NCBI RefSeq assembly: GCF_006542425.1
Contig: NZ_VFID01000012.1
Location: 248,001-312,000 of the forward strand
DNA: 64,000 bases
Reading direction: 5' to 3'
Source of the DNA: Pseudoxanthomonas sp. z9
GTDB lineage: Bacteria; Pseudomonadota; Gammaproteobacteria; Xanthomonadales; Xanthomonadaceae
Shown here: piece by piece, positions 53,698-63,503 of the stretch
Layout: every line of letters begins with the position of its first letter
Numbering within the stretch: position 1 is the first letter of the stretch
Program-made: the position numbers and the translations under genes
Notes under the pieces: model-generated
The model's input: only the letters and a program-made list of their open reading frames with translations
Database searches by the model: none
What the model was told of the DNA's origin: nothing

Positions 53698-54620
53698 TTG
53701 GGTTCGAACTCCTTGGGTGCGTCGCGGCCGAGCAGGTAGCGGGTGGGGTTGCCTTCCAGCCGGTCACTGACCCGGCGCAGGTCGCGGACCAGGCCGCGCA
53801 ACTCGGTCAGGGTCGGACCCAACTGGCCCAGGCCATCGTTGGCGAAGCTGTTGATGGCGGCGCGGTTCTCGCCCAGGATGGCGTCGGCGTTGCCGGCGGC
53901 CGAATCCAGCTTGGCGAGGGTGGCGTCCAGTTTGTTCAGCAGCGGCGGCAACTGCCGTACCAGGTTCTGATCGATGCGCTCGATGGCGCCGTTGGTGGTG
54001 GTCAGGGTCGCATCCAGTTTCTTCGCCGCGTCGCGCGCGCTGACGATCAGCGCCTGCAGGCCCTCGTCGCGATTGGCCAGCGAACCGCTGATGTTCTCCA
54101 GGTTCTGCAGGGTCGCGGCGATGCTGGCGACGTTCTTGTCGCTCAACACTTCATCCAGGCGCTCGACGATCCGGTTGGCGGTGTCGGTGATGTTCTGCAA
54201 CGCGGAGGGCGCGGTCTGGATGACCGGCGCTTCGCGCTTGTCCACCGACGTCAACGCCGGCGCCTGTGGAGTACCACCACTGAGCTGGATGATGGTGGGG
54301 CCGGTCAGGCTGGTGATGGCCAGCTTGGCACGGGTGTCGGTCTTGATCGGGGTGGAAGACTCCACCCGGATGCTCGCCACCACCTGGCGCGGGTCATTGG
54401 GAGCAAGCGACAGCTTGGTGATGGATCCGACGGCGATGCCGTTGTACTGCACCGGGCTGCCGACGGACAGGCCGGTGACTGCTTCGCGAAACACGATCTG
54501 GTATTGCTGCCAGGTGCGCTCGGAGGAGTACTTCGCCGCCCACAGGCCGAACAGCAGCAGCGCCGCCGCCGTCACCAGGGTGAAGGCGCCGATGAGGACG
54601 TAGTTGGCTCGGGTTTCCAT
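53694..54620 (-). CDS. MlaD-like MCE domain protein
   Basis: 308 aa. One N-terminal membrane helix (YVLIGAFTLVTAAALLLFGLW), an MCE domain (residues 35-120, YNGIAVGSITKLSLAPNDP), then a long helical tail with LDATL repeats. MCE proteins form hexameric rings or tubes that conduct phospholipids across the periplasm. It lies 3 bp after the ATPase gene. Confidence 0.9.
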   Translation of the reverse strand: METRANYVLIGAFTLVTAAALLLFGLWAAKYSSERTWQQYQIVFREAVTGLSVGSPVQYNGIAVGSITKLSLAPNDPRQVVASIRVESSTPIKTDTRAKLAITSLTGPTIIQLSGGTPQAPALTSVDKREAPVIQTAPSALQNITDTANRIVERLDEVLSDKNVASIAATLQNLENISGSLANRDEGLQALIVSARDAAKKLDATLTTTNGAIERIDQNLVRQLPPLLNKLDATLAKLDSAAGNADAILGENRAAINSFANDGLGQLGPTLTELRGLVRDLRRVSDRLEGNPTRYLLGRDAPKEFEPK

Positions 54621-54623
54621 GCT

Positions 54624-55418
54624 TCAGGCTTCCTCTTGTTCGGGCTCGCCACGGGCAGCCCTGGCCCGGGGGCCATGGAAATACTCCTGGACCCAAGGGT
54701 GATCGAAGCGCTCCACTTCCGCCAGCGGCGCGGTAATCACGACCTTGCGATCGGCCAGTACCGCGACCCGGTCGCAGATAGCGTACAGGGTGTCCAGATC
54801 ATGGGTGATGAGGAACACCGTCAGGCCCAGCGCTTCCTGCAGGGTCTTGATCAGGCGATCGAATGCGGCCGCGCCGATCGGGTCCAGGCCGGCGGTCGGC
54901 TCGTCCAGGAACAGCAGCGGCGGGTCCAGCGCAAGTGCGCGTGCCAGGCCGGCGCGTTTGCGCATGCCACCGGACAGTTGCGCGGGCAGCTTGTTGAGCG
55001 CGTCGGCCGGCAGGCCCGCGAGCTTGATCTTCAGCAGCGCCAGTTCATAGCGCCAGCTGTCGGGCAATTCGCCGTGATGTTCCTTCAGTGGCACCTGCAC
55101 GTTCTCACCCACGGTCAGCGAGGAGAACAGGGCGCCGTCCTGGAACAGCACACCGGTGTTGCGTTCGATATGCAGGCGCGCCTGCGGGTCTTCGGACAGC
55201 GCATCGGTATCGAGCACGCGGATGCTGCCGGCCTGCGGGGCGCGCAGGCCGAGGATGGCCCGCATCAGCACCGATTTGCCGGTACCCGAGCCGCCGACCA
55301 CGCCGAGGATTTCGCCGCGCCGCACGTCCAGGTCCAGGCCATCGTGCACGACCTGCTCGCCGAACCTATTGACCAGTCCGCGGACCTGGATGATCGCGTC
55401 GTCACTTGCATCGGCCAT
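54624..55418 (-). CDS. MlaF-like ABC transporter ATPase
   Basis: 264 aa. Walker A GGSGTGKSV, signature LSGGM(R)KRAGLARAL, Walker B PLLFLDEPTAGLDP and H-loop LITHDLDTL. The LSGGM and GTGKS variants are usual for Mla/Mce ATPases. It drives the lipid transporter with the permease encoded 4 bp upstream. Confidence 0.92.
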   Translation of the reverse strand: MADASDDAIIQVRGLVNRFGEQVVHDGLDLDVRRGEILGVVGGSGTGKSVLMRAILGLRAPQAGSIRVLDTDALSEDPQARLHIERNTGVLFQDGALFSSLTVGENVQVPLKEHHGELPDSWRYELALLKIKLAGLPADALNKLPAQLSGGMRKRAGLARALALDPPLLFLDEPTAGLDPIGAAAFDRLIKTLQEALGLTVFLITHDLDTLYAICDRVAVLADRKVVITAPLAEVERFDHPWVQEYFHGPRARAARGEPEQEEA

Positions 55419-55422
55419 CGCG

Positions 55423-56538
55423 TCACCAGCCCATGTGCATGAACCACAACGCGGCGAGCGCGTCGAGGATGATGACCAGCGAGATCGTCTGCACCACGCT
55501 GGAGGTGGTGCGCTCGCCGACCGATTGCGCGGTGCCGGTGACCTGCAGTCCCTGCAGGCAGCCGATCAGGCCAATCACCAGCGCGAACACCGGCGCCTTG
55601 GACAGGCCGACCAGGAAATGCCGCACCTCCATGGTGTCGTGCATCCGGGCCAGATACATCTGCGGAGGAATGCCCAGGTCGAATGCACCCACCGTCACGC
55701 CGCCGGCCAGGCCGGCCATCATCGAAATGAAGGTCAGCAGCGGCAGCATCACCAGCAGGGCGACCAGCCGTGGAATCACCAGCAGATCCACCGGATCCAG
55801 CCCCAGGGTCCGGATCGCGTCGATTTCCTCTCGGCTCTTCATCGCGCCGATCTGGGCGGTGAAGGCCGATGCGGTGCGTCCGGCCAGCACGATCGCCGTC
55901 ATCAGTACCGCGAACTCGCGCAGGAAGGCGATGCTGACCAGTTCGACCACGAAGATCTCGGCGCCGAAGTCCCGTAGCACGGTCGAGCCGAGGAATGCGA
56001 TGACCGCACCCACCATGTACGAGAGCAGGATGACCAGCGGTACGGCGTCCAGGCCGACCTGCTCCATGTGCGAAACGGTAGCGATGGCGCGGAAACGGCG
56101 CGGTTCCTTGACCATTCGCGCCAGCTTGACCAGGTTCTCGCCGGTGAAGCTGAGCAGGGCGACGATTTCGTGCCCGTTCTCGCTGACCCGTTCGCCCAGG
56201 CGCGACAACGCGGCCAGGAAGCCATAGTCGCGCTTGCGCGGCGGCCGATCGTCGGCGACGTCCTCGATGGTCGATACCAGCGCCTGGTGATCCTCGCGGA
56301 ACAGCAGCGCCTCCGGCGCCAGCTTGCGCCGACTGGCGAAGCGCAGCAGTTGCAGCACGCCGGCCGAATCGATGCGGGCGATGCCGGTGGCGTCCAGTTC
56401 GGTCACCCCTTCGGGGACTTCGCGCAGGCGATCGGCGACTTTCAGGGCGGTCGCGAGCGTCCAATCGCCTTCCAGCCGCACCCGCGAGGGTTCGGAGGGG
56501 TCGGATTGGAACTGCGGGCGTGCGTCGGTTCGGGTCAT
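55423..56538 (-). CDS. MlaE-like permease with N-terminal STAS domain
   Basis: 371 aa. Residues 1-100 form a STAS-like domain (LEGDWTLATALKVADRL, LDATGIARIDSAGVLQLLRFA), fused to an MlaE permease (residues 110-371, AFTAQIGAMKSREEIDAIRTLGLDP). In E. coli MlaB is a separate STAS protein; the fusion here is common in other bacteria. ATG 56538 overlaps the EamA gene stop. It leads the lipid transport operon. Confidence 0.92.
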   Translation of the reverse strand: MTRTDARPQFQSDPSEPSRVRLEGDWTLATALKVADRLREVPEGVTELDATGIARIDSAGVLQLLRFASRRKLAPEALLFREDHQALVSTIEDVADDRPPRKRDYGFLAALSRLGERVSENGHEIVALLSFTGENLVKLARMVKEPRRFRAIATVSHMEQVGLDAVPLVILLSYMVGAVIAFLGSTVLRDFGAEIFVVELVSIAFLREFAVLMTAIVLAGRTASAFTAQIGAMKSREEIDAIRTLGLDPVDLLVIPRLVALLVMLPLLTFISMMAGLAGGVTVGAFDLGIPPQMYLARMHDTMEVRHFLVGLSKAPVFALVIGLIGCLQGLQVTGTAQSVGERTTSSVVQTISLVIILDALAALWFMHMGW

Positions 56539-57431
56539 GGCGTCGCTCGGCCCAGCAGCATACAGGCTATGCCGCTGAACGTAAGCAGGACGCCGACCGC
56601 GCCGCGCCGGCCCAGCGGCTCGCGCAGCCAGACCGCCGCGAGGATCACCAGGAACACCGACGCGGATTCGTTGAGGATGGCCGCCACCGAGGCCGAGGTG
56701 TACTTGTAGCCGCCCAGCCACAGGACCATTGAAAGCCCCTGGCCGATCACCGCGGCGAGGATCAGCCGGCGCCACGGCACCTTGCCGGGATCGAACGCGC
56801 GATGGCGCCGCAGGCCGGGCAGGGCGGCGATCAGCAGCAGGCCGGCGACCGCGCCGACCAGGCGCAGCACGGTGACCCAGAGCAGCGGCTGTTCCTCGAG
56901 GATCCGCTTGACCATCACGATCGCGAGCGCCATCAGCGCAATCGCGCTCATGCCAATCAGCACGCCGCGCAAGGTGTGGGCCGGATGCGTCCGCCATTCC
57001 CGCGGCGGGCGGGTGACCAGCAGCACGCCCAGGCCGACCAGGCCGAAGCCCAGCCATTGGCGCGCGCCCAGGCGCTCGTCCAGCCACAGGAACCCCATCA
57101 ACAGCACCAGCGGACTGTAGAGATTGCCGATGACGCCCATGCGGCCGGCACCCAGTTCGTTGAGCGCGCGGAAGTACAGGGTGTCGGCGATGGCGATGCC
57201 AAGCACGCCGCTGGCCAGCACCAGCGCGACGTCGCGCATCGGCATCTGCGGCCATTGGCCGGCGTGCAGGAACAGGACTACCGGCGCCAGCAGCGCCAAT
57301 ATCAGCCCGTTCTTCATCAGGTTGAGCGCCAGCGGCGGCAGGGTCGCGCCCAACTGGCGCGCCAGGATCACGCCCACCGCCCAGGCGGCCGCGCTGCCGA
57401 GCGCCAGCGCCTCGCCGATACCAATACTCAA
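56535..57431 (-). CDS. EamA/DMT family transporter
   Basis: 298 aa with ten membrane helices in two EamA repeats (helices around LALGSAAAWAVGVILARQL and the second half around VIGQGLSMVLWLGGYKYT). Such proteins export metabolites; the substrate is unknown. Its stop overlaps the start of the MlaE-like gene by 4 bp, so it probably heads the same transcript. It is divergent from the ThrE-like gene. Confidence 0.85.
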   Translation of the reverse strand: MSIGIGEALALGSAAAWAVGVILARQLGATLPPLALNLMKNGLILALLAPVVLFLHAGQWPQMPMRDVALVLASGVLGIAIADTLYFRALNELGAGRMGVIGNLYSPLVLLMGFLWLDERLGARQWLGFGLVGLGVLLVTRPPREWRTHPAHTLRGVLIGMSAIALMALAIVMVKRILEEQPLLWVTVLRLVGAVAGLLLIAALPGLRRHRAFDPGKVPWRRLILAAVIGQGLSMVLWLGGYKYTSASVAAILNESASVFLVILAAVWLREPLGRRGAVGVLLTFSGIACMLLGRATP

Positions 57432-57520
57432 CGTCCACCTTTATGCTGCGCCGACCGCGATCAGTTTACGCAATCCCCATGCGGCCCATCCCCGGCGAAG
57501 CCGGCTCCAACCTTTGTGAC

Positions 57521-58765
57521 ATGTCAGAGAATTCGGCCTCCGCCACCTACGCCCAGCGCATCGCCTTTGTCTGCGAGATCGCCAGCCGCCTGCACAGCTA
57601 CGGCACCACCGCCCAGCGCCTGGAAGCGGCGGTGGCCGCGCTTTCGCAGCGGCTCGGGCTGGATTGCGAGCCATGGTCGAATCCGACCGGGCTGATCCTG
57701 AGTTTCAACGATCCGGCACGTCCGCTGGGCGCCAGCGATACCACCCGGGTAATCCGGCTGGCGCCCGGTGAAAACGATCTGCACAAATTGAGCGAGGCCG
57801 ACCGGATCGCCGAGGACGTGGTCGCCGGGCGAATGAGCGTGGCCGAGGGCCATACCGCGCTGCGCTCGCTGGATCGCAGGCCCAGCGCCCGCTGGCGGGC
57901 GATGCAGGTGCTGGCCTCGGGGCTGGCCTCCGGCGCGGTCGCCGGTCTGTGGCGGCTGCCGTGGCTGGACATCGCCACCGCCGGCCTGATCGGCCTGCTG
58001 ATTGGCCTGCTGGGCCATCTGATCGCGCGACGGCCGCAGATGAAGGAGGCCAGCGATGCGCTCTCGGCGCTGCTGGCCGGCTTCGTGGCGATCCTGATCG
58101 CCAACTTCATCGCGCCGCTGAATCTCAACACGGTCATCATCGCATCGCTGATCGTATTGCTGCCCGGCATGGCGCTGACCAATTCGGTGAACGAGCTGAC
58201 CAGCCAGCATCTGGTGTCCGGCGTGGCCCGTTTCGCGGGTGCGATGGCGACGATTCTGAAACTTACCGTCGGCAGCCTGATCGCGGTCACGCTGGCGGAA
58301 CTGGTGGGCCTGTATCCGGAGGTGCGTGCGTCGCGGCCGCAGCCGGAATGGGTGGAATGGTCGTCGATGGTGCTGGCCGCGTACGCATTCGCGGTGCTGT
58401 TCAAGGCGCATCGCCGCGATTACCCCTGGGTGATGGCCGCCGCTTTCGCCGGTTACGGCATTTCGCGCTTCGCCGGCGAGGCATGGGGTGCGCCGGTGGG
58501 CATCTTCCTGTCGGCACTGGTGCTAACCGCCGCGGGCAACGCCTTCGCGCGCTGGGCCAACCGGCCCGGCGCGCTGATCCGGGTGCCCGGCATCCTCATG
58601 CTGGTCCCGGGCAGCGCGAGCCTGCGTGGGCTGATGACGCTGGTCCAGCAGCAGGACGTCGGCGTCGGCCAGTCGGCGCTGCTGGGCGTGACCAACATCG
58701 TGATGGCGCTGATCGCGGGATTGCTGTTCGGCAACCTGGTGGTATCGGCACGCAAGAATCTCTGA
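57521..58765 (+). CDS. ThrE-like threonine/serine exporter
   Basis: 414 aa. Residues 15-250 are the ThrE domain (CEIASRLHSYGTTAQRLEAAV, with a cytosolic N-terminal part), followed by a second, ThrE2-like membrane block at the C terminus. Corynebacterium ThrE exports threonine and serine. ATG 57521 (MSENSASATYAQRIAFVCE) is chosen; the frame upstream overlaps a REP-like hairpin (near 57490-57503). Divergent from EamA. Confidence 0.85.
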   Translation: MSENSASATYAQRIAFVCEIASRLHSYGTTAQRLEAAVAALSQRLGLDCEPWSNPTGLILSFNDPARPLGASDTTRVIRLAPGENDLHKLSEADRIAEDVVAGRMSVAEGHTALRSLDRRPSARWRAMQVLASGLASGAVAGLWRLPWLDIATAGLIGLLIGLLGHLIARRPQMKEASDALSALLAGFVAILIANFIAPLNLNTVIIASLIVLLPGMALTNSVNELTSQHLVSGVARFAGAMATILKLTVGSLIAVTLAELVGLYPEVRASRPQPEWVEWSSMVLAAYAFAVLFKAHRRDYPWVMAAAFAGYGISRFAGEAWGAPVGIFLSALVLTAAGNAFARWANRPGALIRVPGILMLVPGSASLRGLMTLVQQQDVGVGQSALLGVTNIVMALIAGLLFGNLVVSARKNL

Positions 58766-58844
58766 ATCTGAACGGTAGCCGGTTTGCGCCGGGACTCCGG
58801 CAGGGCGGTGCATCGGCGCGTAGAATCAGCCCCCAGAAACAAGA

Positions 58845-58872
58845 AACGCCACGGGCCGAAGCGCGTGGCGTT
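58845..58872 (-). terminator. Intrinsic terminator of the H-NS-family gene
   Basis: AACGCCACG (58845-58853) pairs with CGTGGCGTT (58864-58872). Reading leftward it is followed by TTCTTGTTTCT. It lies 22 bp after the stop of the minus-strand gene. Confidence 0.7.
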
Positions 58873-58893
58873 CCTGTCTTGCGGTGAAGCGGA

Positions 58894-59274
58894 TTACTTC
58901 TTCTTGATCAGGAAGTCTTCCAGCTTCTTGCCCTTGGCGGTATGCGCGGCCAGCCAGCGCGGCTGCTTGCCGCGACCAGTCCAGGTTTCCTTGGGATTGG
59001 CGGGGTTGCGGTACTTGGGTGCCACCTTGCCGAGCTTGCGGCCGGCGCGCGGAGCGGACTTGGCGGCGGCCTTGCGGCCACGTGCCGCGGGAGCCTTGCC
59101 TGCCGTACCGAACAGTTCCTCGATCGTATAACCCTCGGCCTTGGCGAACTTGGTGATTCTGCTGCGAATGGCAGCGATGGGAGTGCGTTTGGCCAGTTTC
59201 GTCTGCTGCTGGCGGGCTTTCTCGATCAGGCTGCCCAGTTCTTTGGCCGACAGGCCACGCAAATCAATCGACAT
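58894..59274 (-). CDS. H-NS family nucleoid protein
   Basis: 126 aa. An N-terminal oligomerisation helix (SAKELGSLIEKARQQQTKL), a basic Ala/Lys/Arg linker, and the H-NS DNA-binding motif in ETWTGRGKQPRWLAAH. It is of the HvrA/XrvA-like type of Xanthomonas, where relatives influence virulence genes and silence AT-rich DNA; the AT-richer polysaccharide locus in this window is a plausible target. It has its own promoter and terminator. Confidence 0.92.
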   Translation of the reverse strand: MSIDLRGLSAKELGSLIEKARQQQTKLAKRTPIAAIRSRITKFAKAEGYTIEELFGTAGKAPAARGRKAAAKSAPRAGRKLGKVAPKYRNPANPKETWTGRGKQPRWLAAHTAKGKKLEDFLIKKK

Positions 59275-59328
59275 CTAGTTCTCCGGATGTATGGAAAGGG
59301 AATATCACCTGTCCATGGCGGGAGTTGC

Positions 59329-59357
59329 ATCTTAGCCATGCGGCTTTGCAGAAACAA
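59329..59357 (-). promoter_or_regulatory. Promoter of the H-NS-family gene
   Basis: On the minus strand TTGTTT (59357-59352) and TAAGAT (59334-59329) are 17 bp apart, about 55 bp before the ATG. The -35 box coincides with the T-rich tail of the proS terminator. Confidence 0.55.
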
Positions 59358-59359
59358 AT

Positions 59360-59400
59360 CGGGGCGGATAATGTCAGTGAGTCGACATATATCCGCCCCG
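59360..59400 (-). terminator. Intrinsic terminator of proS
   Basis: An 11-bp stem (59360-59370 with 59390-59400) with an inner ATGTC/GACAT stem, followed leftward by ATTTGTTTC. It lies 20 bp after the proS stop. Confidence 0.75.
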
Positions 59401-59420
59401 AACGTCATCCGGATTATCGT

Positions 59421-61115
59421 TCAGCCCGCGAGGCGGCGAATCAATTCCGATTTGTCGAGATTTTCCGCTTCGCTGGCCTTGCGGAAGCGATATTCATAGG
59501 TTCCGGCCGCAAGTCCGCGTTCGGACACGACCACGCGATGCGGAATGCCGATCAGTTCGATGTCGGCGAACATCGCGCCCGGACGCAGGCCGCGATCATC
59601 CAGTACCGCGTCGACGCCGTCGCCGATCAACTCCGCCAGCAATTCATTCGCCGCCTGGGCCACCGCCGGATCGTTCTTGGGATTGATCACGCAGACCGCC
59701 ACCGACCAGGGCGCCATCGGCGCCGGCCAGATGATGCCGTTGGCATCATGGTTCTGCTCGATCGCCGCGGCGACGATGCGGCTCACGCCGATGCCGTAGC
59801 AGCCCATCGCCGGCGTCGCCGCCTTGCCGTTTTCATCCAGCACGGTGAACTGCATGGCCTCGCTGTACTTGCGGCCCAACTGGAACACGTGGCCGACCTC
59901 GATGCCGCGTGCCAGGCGGATCTGGCCACCATCAGCGGCGGCTTCGCCCTCGACCACGTTGCGGATGTCGGCGACGGTTTCAGGTTCGGCCAGATCGCGG
60001 TCCCAGTTGACGCCGGCAAGGTGGAAGCCGGCCTCGTTGGCGCCGACCACGAAATCGGCCATGGCCGCGACGTCGCGGTCGGCGATCACGCGGATGGCCT
60101 GGCGCGGATTGATCGGGCCGAGGAAACCCGGCTCGCTGCCCAGGTGGTCCAGGATTTCCGCTTCGCTGGCCAGGCGGTATCCGGTCATGCCGGCCACCTT
60201 CGCCAGTTTGATTTCGTTGACCGCGTGATCGCCGCGCACCAGCGCCAGCACGAAGCCTCCCTCGGTCATCAGCGCGACCGACTTGACCGTGCGCTGCAAC
60301 GCGATGCCCATCAGCGCGGCCACGTCCTCGCAGGTCTTCTGGGTGGGTGTGTCGATCTTGCGCAGCGCTTCCGCAGCGGCCGGACGCGGCCCGGGCGCCG
60401 CGGCCTGCGCGGCTTCCACGTTGGCGGCGTAGTCCGAACCGGTGGAGAAGGCCAGTGCGTCCTCGCCGGATTCGGCCAGCACGTGGAATTCCTGCGAGGC
60501 GTCTCCGCCGATGGCGCCGCTGTCGGCCTGCACCGCGCGGAAGTCCAGGCCCAGGCGGGTGAAGATGCGGGTGTAGGCCGCATGCATGTTGCGGTACTCG
60601 CGCACCAGATCCTCGTCGGTCAGGTGGAACGAGTAGGCGTCCTTCATGATGAACTCGCGCGCGCGCATCACTCCGAAGCGCGGGCGGATTTCGTCGCGGA
60701 ACTTGGTCTGGACCTGGTAGAAGTTCACCGGCAGCTGCTTGTAGCTGTTCAGCTCCTGCCGGGCGAAGTCGGTGACGGCCTCTTCCGCGGTGGGGCTGTA
60801 GCAGAACTCCTGCTCCTTGCGATCCTTGAGCTTGAGCAATTGATCGCCGAATTTGTCCCAGCGCCCGCTTTCGTCCCACAGCTCGCGCGGCTGGATGGTC
60901 GGCATGACCATTTCGATGGCGCCGGCGCGATTCATCTCCTCGCGCACGACAGTTTCCACTTTGCGCAGCACCCGCAGGCCCAGCGGCGACCAGGTGTACA
61001 GGCCGGCGGCCAGCTTGCGGATCATGCCGGCGCGCAGCATCAACTGGTGGCTGACCAGTTCGGCGTCGGCCGGGGTTTCCTTGGCGGTGCGGAGATGGAA
61101 TTGCGACAGGCGCAT
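59421..61115 (-). CDS. proS: Prolyl-tRNA synthetase (bacterial type, with editing domain)
   Basis: 564 aa. Class II motifs 1-3 are visible (motif 2 around [27 protein letters not shown]; motif 3 in [17 protein letters not shown]), with the INS editing domain between residues 225 and 405 and the C-terminal anticodon-binding domain. ATG 61115 gives [19 protein letters not shown], the standard start; a very long frame upstream is an artefact of GC content. It is transcribed leftward after the DUF4124 gene. Confidence 0.95.
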   Translation of the reverse strand: MRLSQFHLRTAKETPADAELVSHQLMLRAGMIRKLAAGLYTWSPLGLRVLRKVETVVREEMNRAGAIEMVMPTIQPRELWDESGRWDKFGDQLLKLKDRKEQEFCYSPTAEEAVTDFARQELNSYKQLPVNFYQVQTKFRDEIRPRFGVMRAREFIMKDAYSFHLTDEDLVREYRNMHAAYTRIFTRLGLDFRAVQADSGAIGGDASQEFHVLAESGEDALAFSTGSDYAANVEAAQAAAPGPRPAAAEALRKIDTPTQKTCEDVAALMGIALQRTVKSVALMTEGGFVLALVRGDHAVNEIKLAKVAGMTGYRLASEAEILDHLGSEPGFLGPINPRQAIRVIADRDVAAMADFVVGANEAGFHLAGVNWDRDLAEPETVADIRNVVEGEAAADGGQIRLARGIEVGHVFQLGRKYSEAMQFTVLDENGKAATPAMGCYGIGVSRIVAAAIEQNHDANGIIWPAPMAPWSVAVCVINPKNDPAVAQAANELLAELIGDGVDAVLDDRGLRPGAMFADIELIGIPHRVVVSERGLAAGTYEYRFRKASEAENLDKSELIRRLAG

Positions 61116-61240
61116 CGAGATTCGGTTTTTCGGGGGAATGAGCGGCCTATTCTGCCAGCCTTGCGCAGTCCGCGCCCGCGCCCATGGTGGTGGCGCGGCT
61201 TCCTGCGCTGTCGGCAATGGCGCCGCGGCGCGGCGAAAGA

Positions 61241-61636
61241 TCAATTCGCGGGCGGGACGCAGTACGCCTTTTCGGCCGCCTGGGCCAGCGCCAGCTGGTT
61301 GGCGCGCTGGCTCTCGTCCATCGCCTGCCCGGGCTTGCCGTCCGCATCCGCCTGCAGCACGGGGCCGCTGCCACGCAGGATTTCCAGGTTCCTGCGCGCG
61401 GTGGTGCACTGCGGGTGTTCGACGGACTTGCCCGCGGCATCGTCGGCCTGGGGAACCGGTTCTCCGCGCGGCGCGATGCGGCGGTCCTGGTATTGCTGTC
61501 CGGCAGGAGGCTTGTCCGAATAGTGGGTCACGCCCTTGGCGTCTTTCCACTGGTAGACCGGAGTGGCCAGGCACGGCAGGCTGGCCGCGGCCAGGGCCAG
61601 CAGAAGGCCGGTGGACAGTCGGGGCGGTGCGCGCAC
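61241..61636 (-). CDS. DUF4124 exported protein
   Basis: 131 aa. A signal peptide ([18 protein letters not shown]) precedes the DUF4124 motif [20 protein letters not shown], usual for small periplasmic proteins of Xanthomonadaceae; the remainder has two cysteines that could bridge. GTG 61636 with GGAG upstream is preferred over more distal ATGs. Function unknown. Divergent from pssA and 125 bp upstream of proS on the same strand. Confidence 0.75.
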   Translation of the reverse strand: MRAPPRLSTGLLLALAAASLPCLATPVYQWKDAKGVTHYSDKPPAGQQYQDRRIAPRGEPVPQADDAAGKSVEHPQCTTARRNLEILRGSGPVLQADADGKPGQAMDESQRANQLALAQAAEKAYCVPPAN

Positions 61637-61733
61637 GGTCGGCTCCAGGCGGAAACGGCAGGAACCGGATTGCAGCATCCCCCCGCCGGCCTGGCAAGCC
61701 GGAGGCGGGGGGGCTTGGGCTAAACTGGGACGC

Positions 61734-62510
61734 ATGGACGAAATCAAGCCGCCGCCGCGCTCCCGCGGCATCTACCTGTTGCCGAACCTGTTCACCACCG
61801 CCGGCCTGTTCGCGGGGTTCTACGCGATCATCGCCGCCGCCGACGGCCAGTTCGTCAACGCCGCCATCGCGGTGTTCGTGGCGGGACTGATGGACGGCAT
61901 CGACGGCCGCGTCGCCCGCCTCACCGGCACCAGCAGCGCGTTCGGCGTGCAGTACGACTCGCTGGCCGATCTGGTCAGCTTCGGCCTGGCACCGGCGCTG
62001 GTGATGTATCACTGGTCGCTTTCGGCGCTGAAGCTGGACAACGCCGCGATGGGGCGGGTGGGCTGGGCGGTGGCATTCCTCTATGCGGCCTGCGCGGCAC
62101 TGCGGTTGGCGCGGTTCAATACCCAGGTCGGCACGGTCGACAAGCGCTGGTTCGTCGGCCTGGCCAGTCCGGCCGCGGCCGGGCTGATGATGTCGTTCGT
62201 GTGGGCCTTCGCCGATGGCAGCCTGGGCTGGAACGGCGACGAACTGCGCTACGTGGCGCTGGCGGTGACGATCGTGGCGGCATTGCTGATGGTCAGCCGG
62301 ATCCGCTTCTGGAGCTTCAAGGGCAGCGGCGAAGGCGGTGCGCGCGGGGACCGGGTGCCGTTCGTGGCGCTGTTCCTGGTGGCCGTGGCGATCGCGGTGC
62401 TGTTCATCGATCTGCCCCGCGTACTGTTCGCGGTGGGCGTGGTGTACGCGTTGTCCGGCCCGGGCTACTGGTTGTGGCAGCGTTCCCGGCGCGGCGAGGC
62501 GCGGGCGTGA
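61734..62510 (+). CDS. pssA: CDP-diacylglycerol-serine O-phosphatidyltransferase
   Basis: 258 aa membrane enzyme. The CDP-alcohol phosphotransferase motif D-G-x2-A-R-x8-G-x3-D-x3-D is intact in [35 protein letters not shown] precedes it. It makes phosphatidylserine, the precursor of phosphatidylethanolamine, at the inner membrane. The stop overlaps the GTG of the next gene (GTGA). Confidence 0.9.
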   Translation: MDEIKPPPRSRGIYLLPNLFTTAGLFAGFYAIIAAADGQFVNAAIAVFVAGLMDGIDGRVARLTGTSSAFGVQYDSLADLVSFGLAPALVMYHWSLSALKLDNAAMGRVGWAVAFLYAACAALRLARFNTQVGTVDKRWFVGLASPAAAGLMMSFVWAFADGSLGWNGDELRYVALAVTIVAALLMVSRIRFWSFKGSGEGGARGDRVPFVALFLVAVAIAVLFIDLPRVLFAVGVVYALSGPGYWLWQRSRRGEARA

Positions 62511-62971
62511 GCCTGTCGCCGCAAGCCTCGCCCTGGTCGGCCGAGCAGCAGGGCTGGCTGGCAGCGCTGGGTTACACGGTGTGGCTGGCCGGGGACGCGG
62601 CGACCGACGAACCGGAGCCGGTGGTCGCCACGCATGCGGGTGCGCCGGCGACGGTGTCCGAAACGGTGGCGCCGGCACCCCCGATGCACGTGCCGCGCCG
62701 CGACGTCGCGTCACCCAGGGCGCCCGCGTTCGATCAGGCACCTGCGAGCGAACGTCCGCGGGCGCCGGCGGTCCGCCCGCGTCCGGCATCGCGCCTGCCG
62801 GACCGGCTGCATTTCGCCCTGATCCGCGCATCGGGCTGCAATCCGAACGCGGAAGGCGCCGCGGAGATCTTCGCGCAGTGGCCGGCTTCCTCGGAACTGC
62901 GCGGCAACCCGGCCGCCAAGCGCGCCCTGTGGCCGCGGTTGCGGGCATTGCGCCGGCCCTCGGCACCGTGA
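62507..62971 (+). CDS. holD: DNA polymerase III psi subunit (HolD), divergent
   Basis: 154 aa, GTG start. Despite a proline/alanine-rich middle, both ends match Hol[15 protein letters not shown] near the N terminus (compare the chi-binding WQLQQLGITQW of E. coli psi) and [17 protein letters not shown] near the C terminus (compare TDLRANPTARAALWQQI). rimI follows at once (GTGA overlap), as holD-rimI in E. coli. Psi links the clamp loader to chi and SSB. The middle is expanded relative to E. coli. Routine annotation would call this hypothetical. Confidence 0.75.
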   Translation: MSLSPQASPWSAEQQGWLAALGYTVWLAGDAATDEPEPVVATHAGAPATVSETVAPAPPMHVPRRDVASPRAPAFDQAPASERPRAPAVRPRPASRLPDRLHFALIRASGCNPNAEGAAEIFAQWPASSELRGNPAAKRALWPRLRALRRPSAP

Positions 62972-63477
62972 GCGCGGTCAGCGTCGAGCCGGGCATCGCC
63001 CCGTCGGCCTCGTTGCGGCCGATGCGCGATGGCGATCTCGACGCGGTGATGGCGATTGAACAACGCGCCTATCCGTTTCCCTGGACCCGTGGCATTTTCC
63101 GTGACTGCCTCAAGGCCGGTTATCCGGCCTGGGTGATGGTCGAGCATGGCCTGGTGATCGGCTATGGCCTGATCAGCATCGCCGCCGACGAAGCCCATAT
63201 CCTCAATGTCTGCGTGACGCCCGAACGGCAGGGACGTGGCCTGGGCCGGTACCTGCTGCGCGCGCTGGTGAAGCAGGCGGGCGATCTGCGCGCGGGCCGC
63301 GTATTCCTGGAGGTCCGCCCGTCCAACCTGGGCGCGATCCGGCTGTACCACAGCGAAGGCTTCAACGAGATCGGCCGGCGGCCGCGCTATTACCCCGCCC
63401 GCGACGGGCGCGAGGATGCGCTGGTGATGGCGATCGAACTGGTCGCCGACGACATCGAGAAGATGCCGCCGCTGTAG
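62968..63477 (+). CDS. rimI: Ribosomal protein S18-alanine N-acetyltransferase
   Basis: 169 aa GNAT. Acetyl-CoA motif A lies in [19 protein letters not shown] and the RimI signature in [32 protein letters not shown] 62968 overlaps the holD stop. It acetylates the N-terminal alanine of S18. holD-rimI conservation supports both calls. Confidence 0.92.
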   Translation: MSAVSVEPGIAPSASLRPMRDGDLDAVMAIEQRAYPFPWTRGIFRDCLKAGYPAWVMVEHGLVIGYGLISIAADEAHILNVCVTPERQGRGLGRYLLRALVKQAGDLRAGRVFLEVRPSNLGAIRLYHSEGFNEIGRRPRYYPARDGREDALVMAIELVADDIEKMPPL

Positions 63478-63503
63478 GGCGGGCCTTGGCCCACCCCGCC
63501 GGG

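Noticed and set aside
53694..56538. A novel transport system
   Set aside because: The permease-STAS, ATPase, MCE and auxiliary lipoprotein set is a known Mla/Pqi-like lipid transport layout, and nothing in it is exceptional.
59421..62996. A continuous 1191-codon minus-strand frame suggesting a giant proS fusion
   Set aside because: The part upstream of 61115 is Arg/Pro/Ala-rich, lies over the DUF4124, pssA and holD genes, and ProRS has a clear start at 61115.
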